Positions 28,437 through 36,453 of a stretch of 64,000 nt of DNA are shown piece after piece; position 1 is the first letter of the stretch; each line of letters starts with the position of its first letter. The DNA is taken from NCBI RefSeq assembly GCF_907165195.1, contig NZ_OU015584.1, positions 3,048,978 to 3,112,977 on the forward strand, read 5' to 3'. Under the pieces are notes generated by a model. That model saw only the letters and a program-made list of their open reading frames with translations. It did no database searches and was not told where the DNA came from. The translations under genes and the position numbers were made by a program. This DNA is from Parvicella tangerina (GTDB taxonomy: Bacteria; Bacteroidota; Bacteroidia; Flavobacteriales_D; Parvicellaceae).

Positions 28437-28772
28437 TTAAAATTTACCTCTTATTTTCCTATAGAAACTCTTGTTAGAATACGAGAAATTCAACAGATAC
28501 TCTTCGTCTGGGTCAAACTCTTTTATCACCTCCTTTTTCACCTTACCGTTACTTGGGTGTACCTCAACAACAATCCTCTCCCCTCGAAATTTTTCCTCTA
28601 AACGAATTGAGAAAAAATGTTGTGCATTCATGCTTAGGTTGAACGTAGTATCCTCTCCACAAGTAACTCTTACCCAAGCATATTCTAATCTCCCATCCTT
28701 TCTGGTTACAGATATGGATAAATTATCGTGTTTTACAGAATCTTCAAGGTACATCGCTCTTATCTCCATCAT
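28437..28772 (-). CDS. Paralogue 2, C-terminal half (frameshifted or separately translated)
   Basis: A 111-residue frame that corresponds to the periplasmic beta-domain of the two neighbouring paralogues and ends in the similar tail SFYRKIRGKF. It has no signal or membrane segment, so it cannot be a stand-alone homologue of the full protein. Read upstream without a start, its frame stays open to about 28810 and gives FAFGNQFLEAN, which continues the membrane segment of paralogue 2. Its ATG overlaps the upstream TGA (ATGA), and GGAGG lies five bases before the ATG, so coupled translation is possible. Alternatively it is the back half of a frameshifted gene. Confidence 0.6.
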   Translation of the reverse strand: MMEIRAMYLEDSVKHDNLSISVTRKDGRLEYAWVRVTCGEDTTFNLSMNAQHFFSIRLEEKFRGERIVVEVHPSNGKVKKEVIKEFDPDEEYLLNFSYSNKSFYRKIRGKF

Positions 28773-29047
28773 ATTAGCCTCCAGGAATTGGTTTCCAAAA
28801 GCAAACCCGCCCTACCCATAACGATGATCAGAGCCAGTGCAAATCTTTTTAAGCCATAGGTTTCTACCTCAGCCATAGACTCTTCAAGAACAACGCAAGC
28901 TCCTGGGTTATTTTTTCTACTTTCTTCAATTTCGTGAAGAGTACTTTTTGACAAATCCAACAGGGTAGTATTACAATCTGAACAGTAAACTCCTTGGTTC
29001 GACTCTATGAAATCTTCTTTTTTCTTAGGACATGGGAATTGGATCAT
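28769..29047 (-). CDS. Paralogue 2, N-terminal half (four-Cys motif and TM segment)
   Basis: A 92-residue frame with the same Cys6, Cys22, Cys25 and Cys51 pattern as its neighbours and the start of the transmembrane helix (YGLKRFALALIIVMG). After GRAG the frame departs from the paralogues and stops at 28769, 4 bp into the downstream frame. A one-base backward shift at about 28802-28808 would join it to the C-terminal half to give a protein of about 200 residues like the neighbours. Mutation, sequencing error and programmed shift all remain possible. Confidence 0.6.
   Translation of the reverse strand: MIQFPCPKKKEDFIESNQGVYCSDCNTTLLDLSKSTLHEIEESRKNNPGACVVLEESMAEVETYGLKRFALALIIVMGRAGLLLETNSWRLI
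28802..28808 (-). other. Heptamer GGGTTTG at the frame junction of paralogue 2
   Basis: Read on the minus strand, the heptamer is G GGT TTG in the upstream frame, the X XXY YYZ layout of a -1 slip site. A slip here would move into the open downstream frame and give a chain that aligns with both neighbouring paralogues. The heptamer is not among the strongest known bacterial slippery sequences and no strong downstream hairpin was found. Confidence 0.35.
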
Positions 29048-29057
29048 AATATAAACT

Positions 29058-29690
29058 TTAAAAGGAAGGACAACCTATAGTACGATATTGATACTTTGAC
29101 CGATTTGTTTTAACGTTAAATTTAATTTCTTCAACTACCCGCACGCTATTCTCTAAAAATTCAACCTTTCTTGTCTTCTTCTTTCCAAACCGATCTGCGT
29201 GAATAACAATTGATTTACCTACTACAAAAGCAGGGACTTCAAACAAATAGGTATTATCCTCTTCAAGCAAAGGTTTCAATTCCTTTCCATTAGGCATTTC
29301 AAGAACTACCTCTACGCTAGAGGAAATGGTATCAACATTCTGGTCTACACATATAATTTCCAGCATTCTCTTTTTGCAAACGGCTGAATCGCTCATTTTT
29401 ACTGAATTTATTCTATCCAACAGCTGAGCATCGGCAAATCGGAACAAAGACGCTCCAAAAACGATCAATAAACTCAACGCAAATTTTCTTAAGGACGGCC
29501 CTGAATGAATTACATTGCGCTTGACAGTTGAAATACAAACCTCATCATTTTCCGCTATCAACTTCTTTACTTTGTCTGGTTCTATCCCATCAATGCTCAA
29601 CACTTCTTTGGAACAAAATGAGCAAAAAAGCCCGTTGGATGATGGGCTTAGTTCTTGTCGTGTTACAGGGCATGGAAACTCAATCTTCAT
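29058..29690 (-). CDS. Paralogue 3 of the tandem array: four-Cys motif plus TM plus beta domain
   Basis: A 210-residue protein starting MKIEFPCPVTRQ. Cys7, Cys23, Cys26 and Cys52 repeat the spacing of its two paralogues, followed by a transmembrane segment (about 63-85, SLRKFALSLLIVFGASLF) and a C-terminal beta-domain with VVLEMPNGKELKPLLEED and FGKKKTRKVEF. The tail KYQYRTIGCPSF parallels the other two. I start at 29690, where translation begins at the conserved motif; a longer in-frame start would run into tamL. It lies 46 bp after the tamL stop with no terminator in between, so the array may be transcribed with tamL. Confidence 0.7.
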   Translation of the reverse strand: MKIEFPCPVTRQELSPSSNGLFCSFCSKEVLSIDGIEPDKVKKLIAENDEVCISTVKRNVIHSGPSLRKFALSLLIVFGASLFRFADAQLLDRINSVKMSDSAVCKKRMLEIICVDQNVDTISSSVEVVLEMPNGKELKPLLEEDNTYLFEVPAFVVGKSIVIHADRFGKKKTRKVEFLENSVRVVEEIKFNVKTNRSKYQYRTIGCPSF

Positions 29691-29736
29691 AAGCGTATTT
29701 TGAAGATAGGTCGACTTATTCCAAGAATTCCATAAA

Positions 29737-32313
29737 TTAGAATGGATATCCGATCCCGAGATTGAATTGAGGTTTGTAAAAATTCTTTCTTTCCTCTGAA
29801 AGTCCACCTTCCCAAATCCATCTAGATCCACCAGGAAGAGATGGATTTTTAATAGGAGCGGCAACATCCAATCTGATCACGAAGAAATCCAGATCAAAAC
29901 GAAGTCCCAAGCCGCCTCCAAATGCAATCTCAGAAATAAATTTAGACTTATCAAATAATCCACCCACTCTCAGCGAATCTTCATTCAGGAGCCAAATATT
30001 ACCTGCATCTACGAATAGCGCACCCTCTACCCAACTAATTAAAGGAAAACGAGCTTCCACATTTCCTTCCAGGTGAATATCTCCGATCTTGTCGTAGCGC
30101 AATTCATCATCCTGATAGCTACCCGGACCAAGTGTTCTTGCTTTCCATGCTCTAATCCCGTTAGATCCTCCTGCAAAAAAACTTTTTTCAAACGGTAAAG
30201 CTTCCTTCAGGTTAGCCATAGGTTTCCCTACTCCACCCGCCAAGCGATAGACTATCTTACTTTCTTTTCCAACAGGGAAGTAATAACGCAGATCAACAGA
30301 CATTTTGACAAACTGTGCAAAACGAATATTGAGCAGATTATAGCTCTGTAAACTATCATTAGCATAAGAAGCCCCTGCAAGATCGTAACCAGCTCTCAAT
30401 ATATTACCTGCTGTTTCAATGGTTGACCTCACATAGAACGTATTCTTCACCTTTTTGTCAGTCTGTCCATTGTATACAAACGAGAGCTTTCCCCCTGCAA
30501 TGATATGATCTTGATAGCTTGCTGCCAGAAAGCGATCATTAAGTTCATCAATGATGTTTTGGAACGCATCCGACTTATCAATAGATACAGCAGAAATGAT
30601 CAATGGGCTCACCCGCCAGGTAAAAGGAGGCGACTCATGATACACCCATCCAAAACTAAATTCCTCAATGCTTCGCCTGAAATCAGGTCTTCTTTGAAAA
30701 TTTAGTGATGCTGAAAACTCCGTATTTGGGTTGGACAGTTTTTTGTGAAGTAACTTTTCAAGCGGAGTTTGAACGAATAATAAACGGTGAATTTGGAGCG
30801 ATACTTTTGGTCCAAATTCGAGGGTGTTAAATGTATTTGCAATCTCCTCTACACTCGACACTTCCGAACCAACGTTTGCAGAAACTGAGTCGGTCAATAA
30901 TCGTTGCATTTCAACTCCGCCAGCAACTGAAACCTGCAACTTCTCGGCTCCACCGAAAACATTACTATGCGTGTAGGTCATACTTCCTTCTACTCCAAAA
31001 AGACCGTTAGTGTGCGTACCATCTGTAGCAGCTGTAAATGTTTGTGCTTTGCTGGGTTCCAATCTTATGAGAACGATCAGTGTACCTTCATCTTCATTTT
31101 CGATGAACTTCATATTTACCGCCCGGAAGTTTCCTAATCCGATAAACTTCTTGTAGGTTGCATCAATCAGTGATTTCCTGTAAAGATCTCCTTCTTTAAA
31201 CAAGATTGTACTAGCCAGCAGCTGAGGGCGGATCTTCATTTTGTACTTATGATAAAAATCGATGCTATCTACGGTTAGTTTTGCATACTTGGTGGTCTCA
31301 TCATCTTTAGGGTGAAAATCTGGAAAGACTCGTATTTCCTTGATTACAAAACGTTGATGTGGCTTATCTTTCATGGTATCGTTGACCATGTCTTTATACT
31401 TGAAGTTCTGAATTCCCATGGTAATGTTCACCTTCTTCTCACCGATAGTACTATCCACCTTGAAGTAAATGAACTCTTTGTTAAAGAAGTAGAACCCTTG
31501 TTCCAATAAAAACTTTGTAATTCGAGTTCGCTCCTTTTCCAACCGGTCAGTATTAAAGTTTTGTCCGGCTGCAATTATACTGTCCACTTTCAGAGGTTTC
31601 AATACCTTGACAATATTCTGATCAGCAATAACTCTTTCGTATTTGTTAATCGTATAAGGTTCATTAGGAATTACCGTGTAAACCACTTTTGCTTTTTGTC
31701 TGTCTTTTTTTGAAACTTTAACTGGGTTACCTTTTTTATCAACTTTTCTATCGAACAACACAACAGAGTCCTTCACCACGTTATCAAAATACCCTTTCTT
31801 AATTAAGTAGAGATGCATTTGCTTGGTTGTCTTATCAATTTTAGCAGAATCCAGAATTACAGGTGCTTCACCTGCCTTTCTTAACTTTTCTCCAAAAGTC
31901 AATTTCCTTTCCACAAGTTGTTTGGGTTCGTAGTATGGATTTTTAGCCGATTTCCTTTCGTTCTTAGCTTTAATCTTCTCGTTCTTTTTGTCCGCTTTTT
32001 GTTGCTTCTTCTCAATCTTACGCTCCATCCTTTCCTCATTAGAACGGTTATAAAGCCACAAGTGAAACTTACCGATCAGTATCTTTCGATTCGGTTGTTG
32101 CTTAATGACCCCGTTGAGTTCATCAGTAGTTACACCTGTTTTATTCAATAATGAAAATGCAACGGTACTGTCGTTCTTGATAATGATTTCATTCTCTGAC
32201 AGGAGATAACTATCCGCTGGAACGTATTTAGTTTGCGAACAAGAAGACAACACGCCTAGTGCGAGTAAGGAAAGAAAAAGGTAAAGGCAGCTATATTTTC
32301 TGAACAATCTCAA
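29737..32313 (-). CDS. TamL-type BamA/TamA-superfamily outer-membrane lipoprotein
   Basis: An 858-residue Omp85-family protein. The N-terminus is a lipoprotein signal with lipobox LSSC (Cys25), a feature of the Bacteroidota TamA-like protein TamL. POTRA domains follow (to about residue 430), one interrupted by a Lys/Glu-rich insert near 115-130, and then a 16-strand barrel ending FNLGIGYPF. It would work with TamB in moving lipids or inserting proteins at the outer membrane. No tamB gene is next to it; the neighbour upstream is a divergent rRNA/tRNA methyltransferase. General BamA is less likely because of the lipid anchor. Confidence 0.82.
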   Translation of the reverse strand: MRLFRKYSCLYLFLSLLALGVLSSCSQTKYVPADSYLLSENEIIIKNDSTVAFSLLNKTGVTTDELNGVIKQQPNRKILIGKFHLWLYNRSNEERMERKIEKKQQKADKKNEKIKAKNERKSAKNPYYEPKQLVERKLTFGEKLRKAGEAPVILDSAKIDKTTKQMHLYLIKKGYFDNVVKDSVVLFDRKVDKKGNPVKVSKKDRQKAKVVYTVIPNEPYTINKYERVIADQNIVKVLKPLKVDSIIAAGQNFNTDRLEKERTRITKFLLEQGFYFFNKEFIYFKVDSTIGEKKVNITMGIQNFKYKDMVNDTMKDKPHQRFVIKEIRVFPDFHPKDDETTKYAKLTVDSIDFYHKYKMKIRPQLLASTILFKEGDLYRKSLIDATYKKFIGLGNFRAVNMKFIENEDEGTLIVLIRLEPSKAQTFTAATDGTHTNGLFGVEGSMTYTHSNVFGGAEKLQVSVAGGVEMQRLLTDSVSANVGSEVSSVEEIANTFNTLEFGPKVSLQIHRLLFVQTPLEKLLHKKLSNPNTEFSASLNFQRRPDFRRSIEEFSFGWVYHESPPFTWRVSPLIISAVSIDKSDAFQNIIDELNDRFLAASYQDHIIAGGKLSFVYNGQTDKKVKNTFYVRSTIETAGNILRAGYDLAGASYANDSLQSYNLLNIRFAQFVKMSVDLRYYFPVGKESKIVYRLAGGVGKPMANLKEALPFEKSFFAGGSNGIRAWKARTLGPGSYQDDELRYDKIGDIHLEGNVEARFPLISWVEGALFVDAGNIWLLNEDSLRVGGLFDKSKFISEIAFGGGLGLRFDLDFFVIRLDVAAPIKNPSLPGGSRWIWEGGLSEERKNFYKPQFNLGIGYPF

Positions 32314-32350
32314 GTAAGTCGACTGGATTCCTTAATTTTGAGCAAATCTA

Positions 32351-33088
32351 ATGAAGATTTATAAAGGATTGCTTACCAACAACGAAATAAAGCGAATAAA
32401 TTCTCTATCCCGAAAAAAGGAAAGAACCGCTCAAGGAATCTTTATTGTTGAGGGAAACAAGAATGTGCAAGAGGTTTTAAATTCCCGATATCAAGTTAAA
32501 CAAATTTATGGTATCGATGACTCGTTCCATTCATCGCCAAACTTCACCCGAATCAACCAAAAGCAACTGGAAAGGATCTCGCAATACAAAACGGCAAGCG
32601 AAGCATTAGCGATTGTTGAACTTCCTGATTCTGTGACTATAGATTACAAGACCCCCTCTATCGTTTTAGAAGACATCAGCGACCCTGGAAATCTTGGCAC
32701 CATTATCCGGACCGCAGATTGGTTTGGGATAAAGCAAGTCATTTGTTCCTTGCATTCTGTAGATTGTTACAACCCCAAGGTTGTTTCATCTACTAAGGGA
32801 TCTTTATTTCGTACGAACGTAGTTTATACAGACCTTATTGATTTTATCTCAGCATCTTCGTTACCAGCGGTAGCAACTTCTTTAGCGGGAGAAGATCTCA
32901 ACTCAACGATTAACCTTGCCAATCATAACTATGTTTTCGGAAGTGAAAGTCATGGAATTTCTAAGGACTTGGAAGAAGCATGCTCTAAAAGCATTCGGAT
33001 TCCCTCTTTCAATAGTCAGGCCGAATCCTTGAATTTGGCCATTTCCGTAGGTATCCTTTGTGGTTTTATTCATTTAAACTGTAAATAG
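32351..33088 (+). CDS. TrmH/SpoU-family RNA 2'-O-methyltransferase
   Basis: A 245-residue protein. An N-terminal L30e-like substrate-binding domain (about 1-95, with KKERTAQGIFIVEGNKNV) is followed by a SPOUT knot domain with the three family motifs: EDISDPGNLGTIIRTADWFG, FGSESHGIS and IPSFNSQAESLNLAISVGIL. It methylates a ribose in rRNA or tRNA with SAM; the exact target cannot be decided, and RlmB-like is possible. Divergent from tamL with a 37-bp gap. Confidence 0.9.
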   Translation: MKIYKGLLTNNEIKRINSLSRKKERTAQGIFIVEGNKNVQEVLNSRYQVKQIYGIDDSFHSSPNFTRINQKQLERISQYKTASEALAIVELPDSVTIDYKTPSIVLEDISDPGNLGTIIRTADWFGIKQVICSLHSVDCYNPKVVSSTKGSLFRTNVVYTDLIDFISASSLPAVATSLAGEDLNSTINLANHNYVFGSESHGISKDLEEACSKSIRIPSFNSQAESLNLAISVGILCGFIHLNCK

Positions 33089-33188
33089 TTCATTTTATTT
33101 TCATAAATTTGAATTACTACAAAAGTATTACACACGCTTATTTCTTATCACATTTTGGCTACGATTCATTAACTAAACTGAATTTATC

Positions 33189-33938
33189 ATGAAAAAAGTA
33201 GCATCAATTTATTTTTCACATCCTTCTGTCTGGACCTATATTGGCATTGGTGCCGTAGTTGGGTATTTTGCCTTCACAGAAGGTTATTTCACTGATCATT
33301 GGTACGTATTATTTGCCCCCATCATCATTGCCCCCTTTTTCGAGTGGTTTGCTCATAAGTATATTTTGCACATGCAAATTGGCAACGTAATTGAGATCGA
33401 CAAAACAGAGGGTGTTCAAGTAGGAGACAAAATTAAAGCTGAACTTTTTGGTGAGGAGAGAGAAATGGAAGTCTTGAAAATCAAAGATAACAAAATGGAA
33501 GTAGGCTATGGCTGGGCTAAACATCTAAAGCCATTTCGAAAATTTATGCATGTTTTACACTACGGTCACCACGAAGATCCCAATCATATCCCTCTAGTTT
33601 TCGCCCCCATTTTATCGGTCATTATTCTTTTTGTGAGCATGTTCGGTTTAGCATTATTACTAACGTTCAGCTTAAGTATAGCTACGGTGTTTTTATTCAG
33701 TGTCGTAATTTACTACCTCCACTACGAATGGATGCACTTAGCGCACCACATTCCTGGTTACAAACACATTTTCCCTTGGAGTAACAAACTTAAGACTGCT
33801 CATCAACTGCATCATTATCGCAATGAGAACTACTGGTGGGGAATAACCAATAGCCTTGGAGATAAGATTCTTGGCACCTACAAAACCCATAAAGATGTTC
33901 CGATGAGCAAAACGATTAAACATATCAACTACAAATAA
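33189..33938 (+). CDS. Fatty acid hydroxylase superfamily enzyme with inserted soluble domain
   Basis: A 249-residue membrane di-iron enzyme. Histidine motifs are HKYILH (56-61), HVLHYGHH (121-128), HYEWMHLAHH (178-187) and HQLHH (205-209), set among about four transmembrane helices. Family members hydroxylate or desaturate fatty acids, sterols or carotenoids. Unusually, about 55 residues (62-115) lie between the first two His motifs; this part has a beta-rich pattern (GVQVGDKIKAELFGEE) like a small SH3/KOW-type barrel. The substrate is unknown; a membrane-lipid or carotenoid hydroxylase is likely. Followed by a perfect palindromic terminator. Confidence 0.8.
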   Translation: MKKVASIYFSHPSVWTYIGIGAVVGYFAFTEGYFTDHWYVLFAPIIIAPFFEWFAHKYILHMQIGNVIEIDKTEGVQVGDKIKAELFGEEREMEVLKIKDNKMEVGYGWAKHLKPFRKFMHVLHYGHHEDPNHIPLVFAPILSVIILFVSMFGLALLLTFSLSIATVFLFSVVIYYLHYEWMHLAHHIPGYKHIFPWSNKLKTAHQLHHYRNENYWWGITNSLGDKILGTYKTHKDVPMSKTIKHINYK

Positions 33939-33971
33939 CAAAAAAGGCTGCCAAATTTGGCAGCCTTTTTT
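33939..33971. terminator. Bidirectional terminator
   Basis: A perfect inverted repeat (33941-33955 with 33956-33970) centred on GGCTGCC/GGCAGCC, with an A run on the left and a T run on the right. It lies between the convergent hydroxylase and DUF4389 genes and can serve both strands. Confidence 0.9.
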
Positions 33972-33989
33972 ATAACTCATGATTCACGT

Positions 33990-34640
33990 TTAAATCGTAT
34001 CGTCCAATAGATTAGGATCTGAATCCTTCATGGATCCTTCTTGTCCAGATTCTTCAGGTAGTTCTTTACCCGTAAACGGAGGATAATCATCTGTATAAAA
34101 CATTAGATAACAACCTACTCGAGTAGCCCATCGAATGGTGCCTACAACAAAATTAAACATCCCTTTTGGGTATTTACCTGTAAACAGAATCGCAAAAAAT
34201 GCTAAGAAATTCACGATAAACATTCCGATAAACCTGAAGTAAAGGATAAAAATATGTGGAATGATCAGAAATGCTCCAAACAATGTTCTCACAATAAGTC
34301 TACCTCTACTCACTTCTTCTGGATATGCAATATTGAAGTCCGTATTTGTATCCGTACCGTTCAATCCGAAAGCAGGGTATCCGTCTGCGAGGTTAAGTAG
34401 CCGAGCATTAACTCTAAGCTGGTATCGCTGAAACTTCACCTGATAATCAAACATTCCTTTAGGCCATTTTCCAGTAAACAAAATTGCCCAAAACGTGATG
34501 AAACGAACCACCATCAATCCGATAGCTAAAAAGTACATTAAGAACATGTGCGGAATAGCGATATAAATCCATCCAAACAGTGTTCTGAGAATCAATTCTC
34601 CTTGAGAATACTTCTCCTGATGAGAAATCTTAAAATGCAT
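33990..34640 (-). CDS. DUF4389-type membrane protein with internal duplication
   Basis: A 216-residue membrane protein made of two similar halves. Each begins with a short polar lead and LRTLFGWIYIAIPHMF or VRTLFGAFLIIPHIF, then a second hydrophobic helix ending in FWAILFTGKWPKGMFD or FFAILFTGKYPKGMFN, then a polar loop with DGYPAFG or DDYPPF. This matches the DUF4389 pattern. The acidic C-terminal tail is probably cytosolic. Function is unknown. It converges on the hydroxylase gene, with a shared terminator. Confidence 0.75.
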   Translation of the reverse strand: MHFKISHQEKYSQGELILRTLFGWIYIAIPHMFLMYFLAIGLMVVRFITFWAILFTGKWPKGMFDYQVKFQRYQLRVNARLLNLADGYPAFGLNGTDTNTDFNIAYPEEVSRGRLIVRTLFGAFLIIPHIFILYFRFIGMFIVNFLAFFAILFTGKYPKGMFNFVVGTIRWATRVGCYLMFYTDDYPPFTGKELPEESGQEGSMKDSDPNLLDDTI

Positions 34641-34725
34641 AGTCTATAATTTAGTTGTTAGTGATGCTAATGTAACAAAAAAATAATCTATCTTGGACAT
34701 AGCTATTAACAATCAAAAAAAACAA

Positions 34726-35190
34726 ATGAGTGAATTCGAAGACACATTAGACACTGGTTCCGTTGGATCAGATAGAGTTATTACGGAACAAGCCAAAAAC
34801 TTCTTGGTGAGTACTACAAAGTGGGCAAACTTCTTATCTATATTAGGATACATAGGGTTAGGGTTTATGCTTTTAGGCGCTCTTGGAATGTTTTTAGGAG
34901 GAGCTTTTATGCAATCGAGTGCTCGAACTCCAATGCCTTTTAACCCGGCTTTTTTTGGGATCATCTATCTAGCAATGGTTGTCCTCTATTTTTTCCCTGT
35001 TTACTATCTAAATCAGTTTGCGAGTAAAATGAAAGCAGGTCTTCATTCAAATAATACGGAAAGTATAACAAAAGGATTTGAATTTTTAAAGTCTCACTAC
35101 AAGTTTTTAGGGATAATGACCATAATAATGATCGGGTTTTATATCGTTAGCATGATCATTACAATTAGTGCAGGTGTTTTAATGTATTAA
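34726..35190 (+). CDS. DUF5362-like membrane protein
   Basis: A 154-residue protein with three or four transmembrane segments (about 30-55, 70-92 and 125-152) and an acidic N-terminus. The layout, with FLVSTTKWANFLSILGYIGLGF and an FxFLKSHYKFLGIM stretch before the last helix, fits the Bacteroidota DUF5362 family. I start at the ATG at 34726; a TTG at 34693 would add 11 residues. Function unknown. Its stop lies 3 bp from the stop of the convergent monooxygenase-like gene. Confidence 0.65.
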   Translation: MSEFEDTLDTGSVGSDRVITEQAKNFLVSTTKWANFLSILGYIGLGFMLLGALGMFLGGAFMQSSARTPMPFNPAFFGIIYLAMVVLYFFPVYYLNQFASKMKAGLHSNNTESITKGFEFLKSHYKFLGIMTIIMIGFYIVSMIITISAGVLMY

Positions 35191-35193
35191 GAC

Positions 35194-35475
35194 CTAATCA
35201 ACCAAGCTCCATGCTTCTGGTTTATCACAAAAGGTCTTTTTTGCATTGGGCCAAATACTTCCAAAAAGTTCAGACTTTCTGTAATTATTGATTGCCTCCT
35301 CACTTTCCCAGATGCTATAGGTAAAAAATATATTTGGTGTATTCACATCTCTCAACACCTTAACGCTTACACATCCAGGGAATTGGGCTATTTGTTCTTT
35401 ATTTGCTACAAATATGCTTTCAAAATCAGGTATTTTGTCTTTCGCAATGGTCAACTTCACTAATCTCGTAATCAT
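35194..35475 (-). CDS. Antibiotic-biosynthesis-monooxygenase (ABM) domain protein
   Basis: A 93-residue protein with a ferredoxin-like fold of the ABM/quinol monooxygenase superfamily: starts MITRLVKLTIAKDKIPDFESIF, has the FPGCVSVKVLRD turn and a central YSIWESEEAINNYRKSELF helix. Such proteins work as dimers in quinone or haem oxidation or are of unknown role. Here nothing in the neighbourhood identifies the substrate. Single-gene unit, convergent with the DUF5362-like gene. Confidence 0.8.
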   Translation of the reverse strand: MITRLVKLTIAKDKIPDFESIFVANKEQIAQFPGCVSVKVLRDVNTPNIFFTYSIWESEEAINNYRKSELFGSIWPNAKKTFCDKPEAWSLVD

Positions 35476-35544
35476 CTTGTTATATTTTGGTTAAAGATTA
35501 ACGTCAAAAATAAACATTTCCTTTCTTTAACTTGTTAGAAGTTT

Positions 35545-36453
35545 ATGAAGGATATGAAAGTACTTATCACTGGTGGTTCTGGGCTAATAGGTATGGCTTT
35601 AACCAAATCATTACTCAAAAAAGGAATTGATGTCGTTCATGTTAGTCGGCAAAAAAATTCCAAAGCAGGAGTCAAAACATTTGTTTGGGACTATAAAAAG
35701 AATTACCTCGAGGAAGGTGCTCTAAATGAAGTCACACACATCGTGCATCTTGCTGGTGCTGGTATTGCAGACAAACCATGGACGATGGCACGGAAGCGAG
35801 AAATTGTAAAAAGTCGAGTACTCACAGCCAGACTGCTCCTTAACAAAGTAGAAGAACTTGGACTTCCTTTAGAAAAATTCATTAGTGCCTCTGGTATCGG
35901 TTATTATGGAGCAATTTCGACTTCCAAGCTTTTTGACGAACAATCTGAAAGAGGGGATGATTTTGTAGCTGAGTGCTGTGTTCAATGGGAAGGACAAGCC
36001 CAAAAATTTGAGACCATTTGTGATGTTGCCATCATCAGGACAGGCATAGTACTTGCCCAACAAGAGGGGGCACTTGAAAAACTAGAAAGTACGGTAAGAA
36101 GGGGATTCGGAGCTCCAATTGGTTCGGGAGAACAGTACATGCCTTGGATTCATTTGAGGGACATGATTGGAATCTACGAAAAAGCAATCACAGACAGCAG
36201 TTTCAAAGGCATTTATAACGCTGTAGCATCAGAGCATGTAACGAACAAAGCATTCATGCAATCCTTGGCAAAAGCATTAAACAAAAAGATCTTTTTACCC
36301 AAAATTCCAGCTTTTATCATGAAAATGGTGTTTGGAGAAATGGCAGAAATACTACTTTATGGAAGTAGAGTTAGTAATGAGAAGTTGAGAAGTAGCAATT
36401 ACAACTTCCACTTTGAAGAACTCGACAGTGCCTTGAAAGATCTTTATCAATGA
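35545..36453 (+). CDS. TIGR01777-family NAD(P)-binding epimerase-like protein
   Basis: A 302-residue short-chain dehydrogenase of the extended class. Rossmann glycine motif TGGSGLIG is near residues 9-16, ISASGIGYYG holds the active-site Ser/Tyr region, and the C-terminal 50 residues match the DUF1731-type end of TIGR01777 proteins (LPKIPAFIMKMVFGEMAEILLYGSRV). The family includes the cell-division inhibitor SulA-like YfcH group; its reaction is not established. Starts at ATG 35545 or 35554. Its stop overlaps the convergent polyprenyl synthase stop by 7 bp. Confidence 0.88.
   Translation: MKDMKVLITGGSGLIGMALTKSLLKKGIDVVHVSRQKNSKAGVKTFVWDYKKNYLEEGALNEVTHIVHLAGAGIADKPWTMARKREIVKSRVLTARLLLNKVEELGLPLEKFISASGIGYYGAISTSKLFDEQSERGDDFVAECCVQWEGQAQKFETICDVAIIRTGIVLAQQEGALEKLESTVRRGFGAPIGSGEQYMPWIHLRDMIGIYEKAITDSSFKGIYNAVASEHVTNKAFMQSLAKALNKKIFLPKIPAFIMKMVFGEMAEILLYGSRVSNEKLRSSNYNFHFEELDSALKDLYQ

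Noticed and set aside
28471-28821. 116-codon plus-strand frame over the split paralogue
   Set aside because: Antisense to frames that align well with neighbouring paralogues; the sense reading explains the sequence better.
33939-33971. Perfect 30-bp palindrome as a possible protein-binding or recombination site
   Set aside because: A-run and T-run flanks and its place between convergent genes make a bidirectional terminator the simple explanation.
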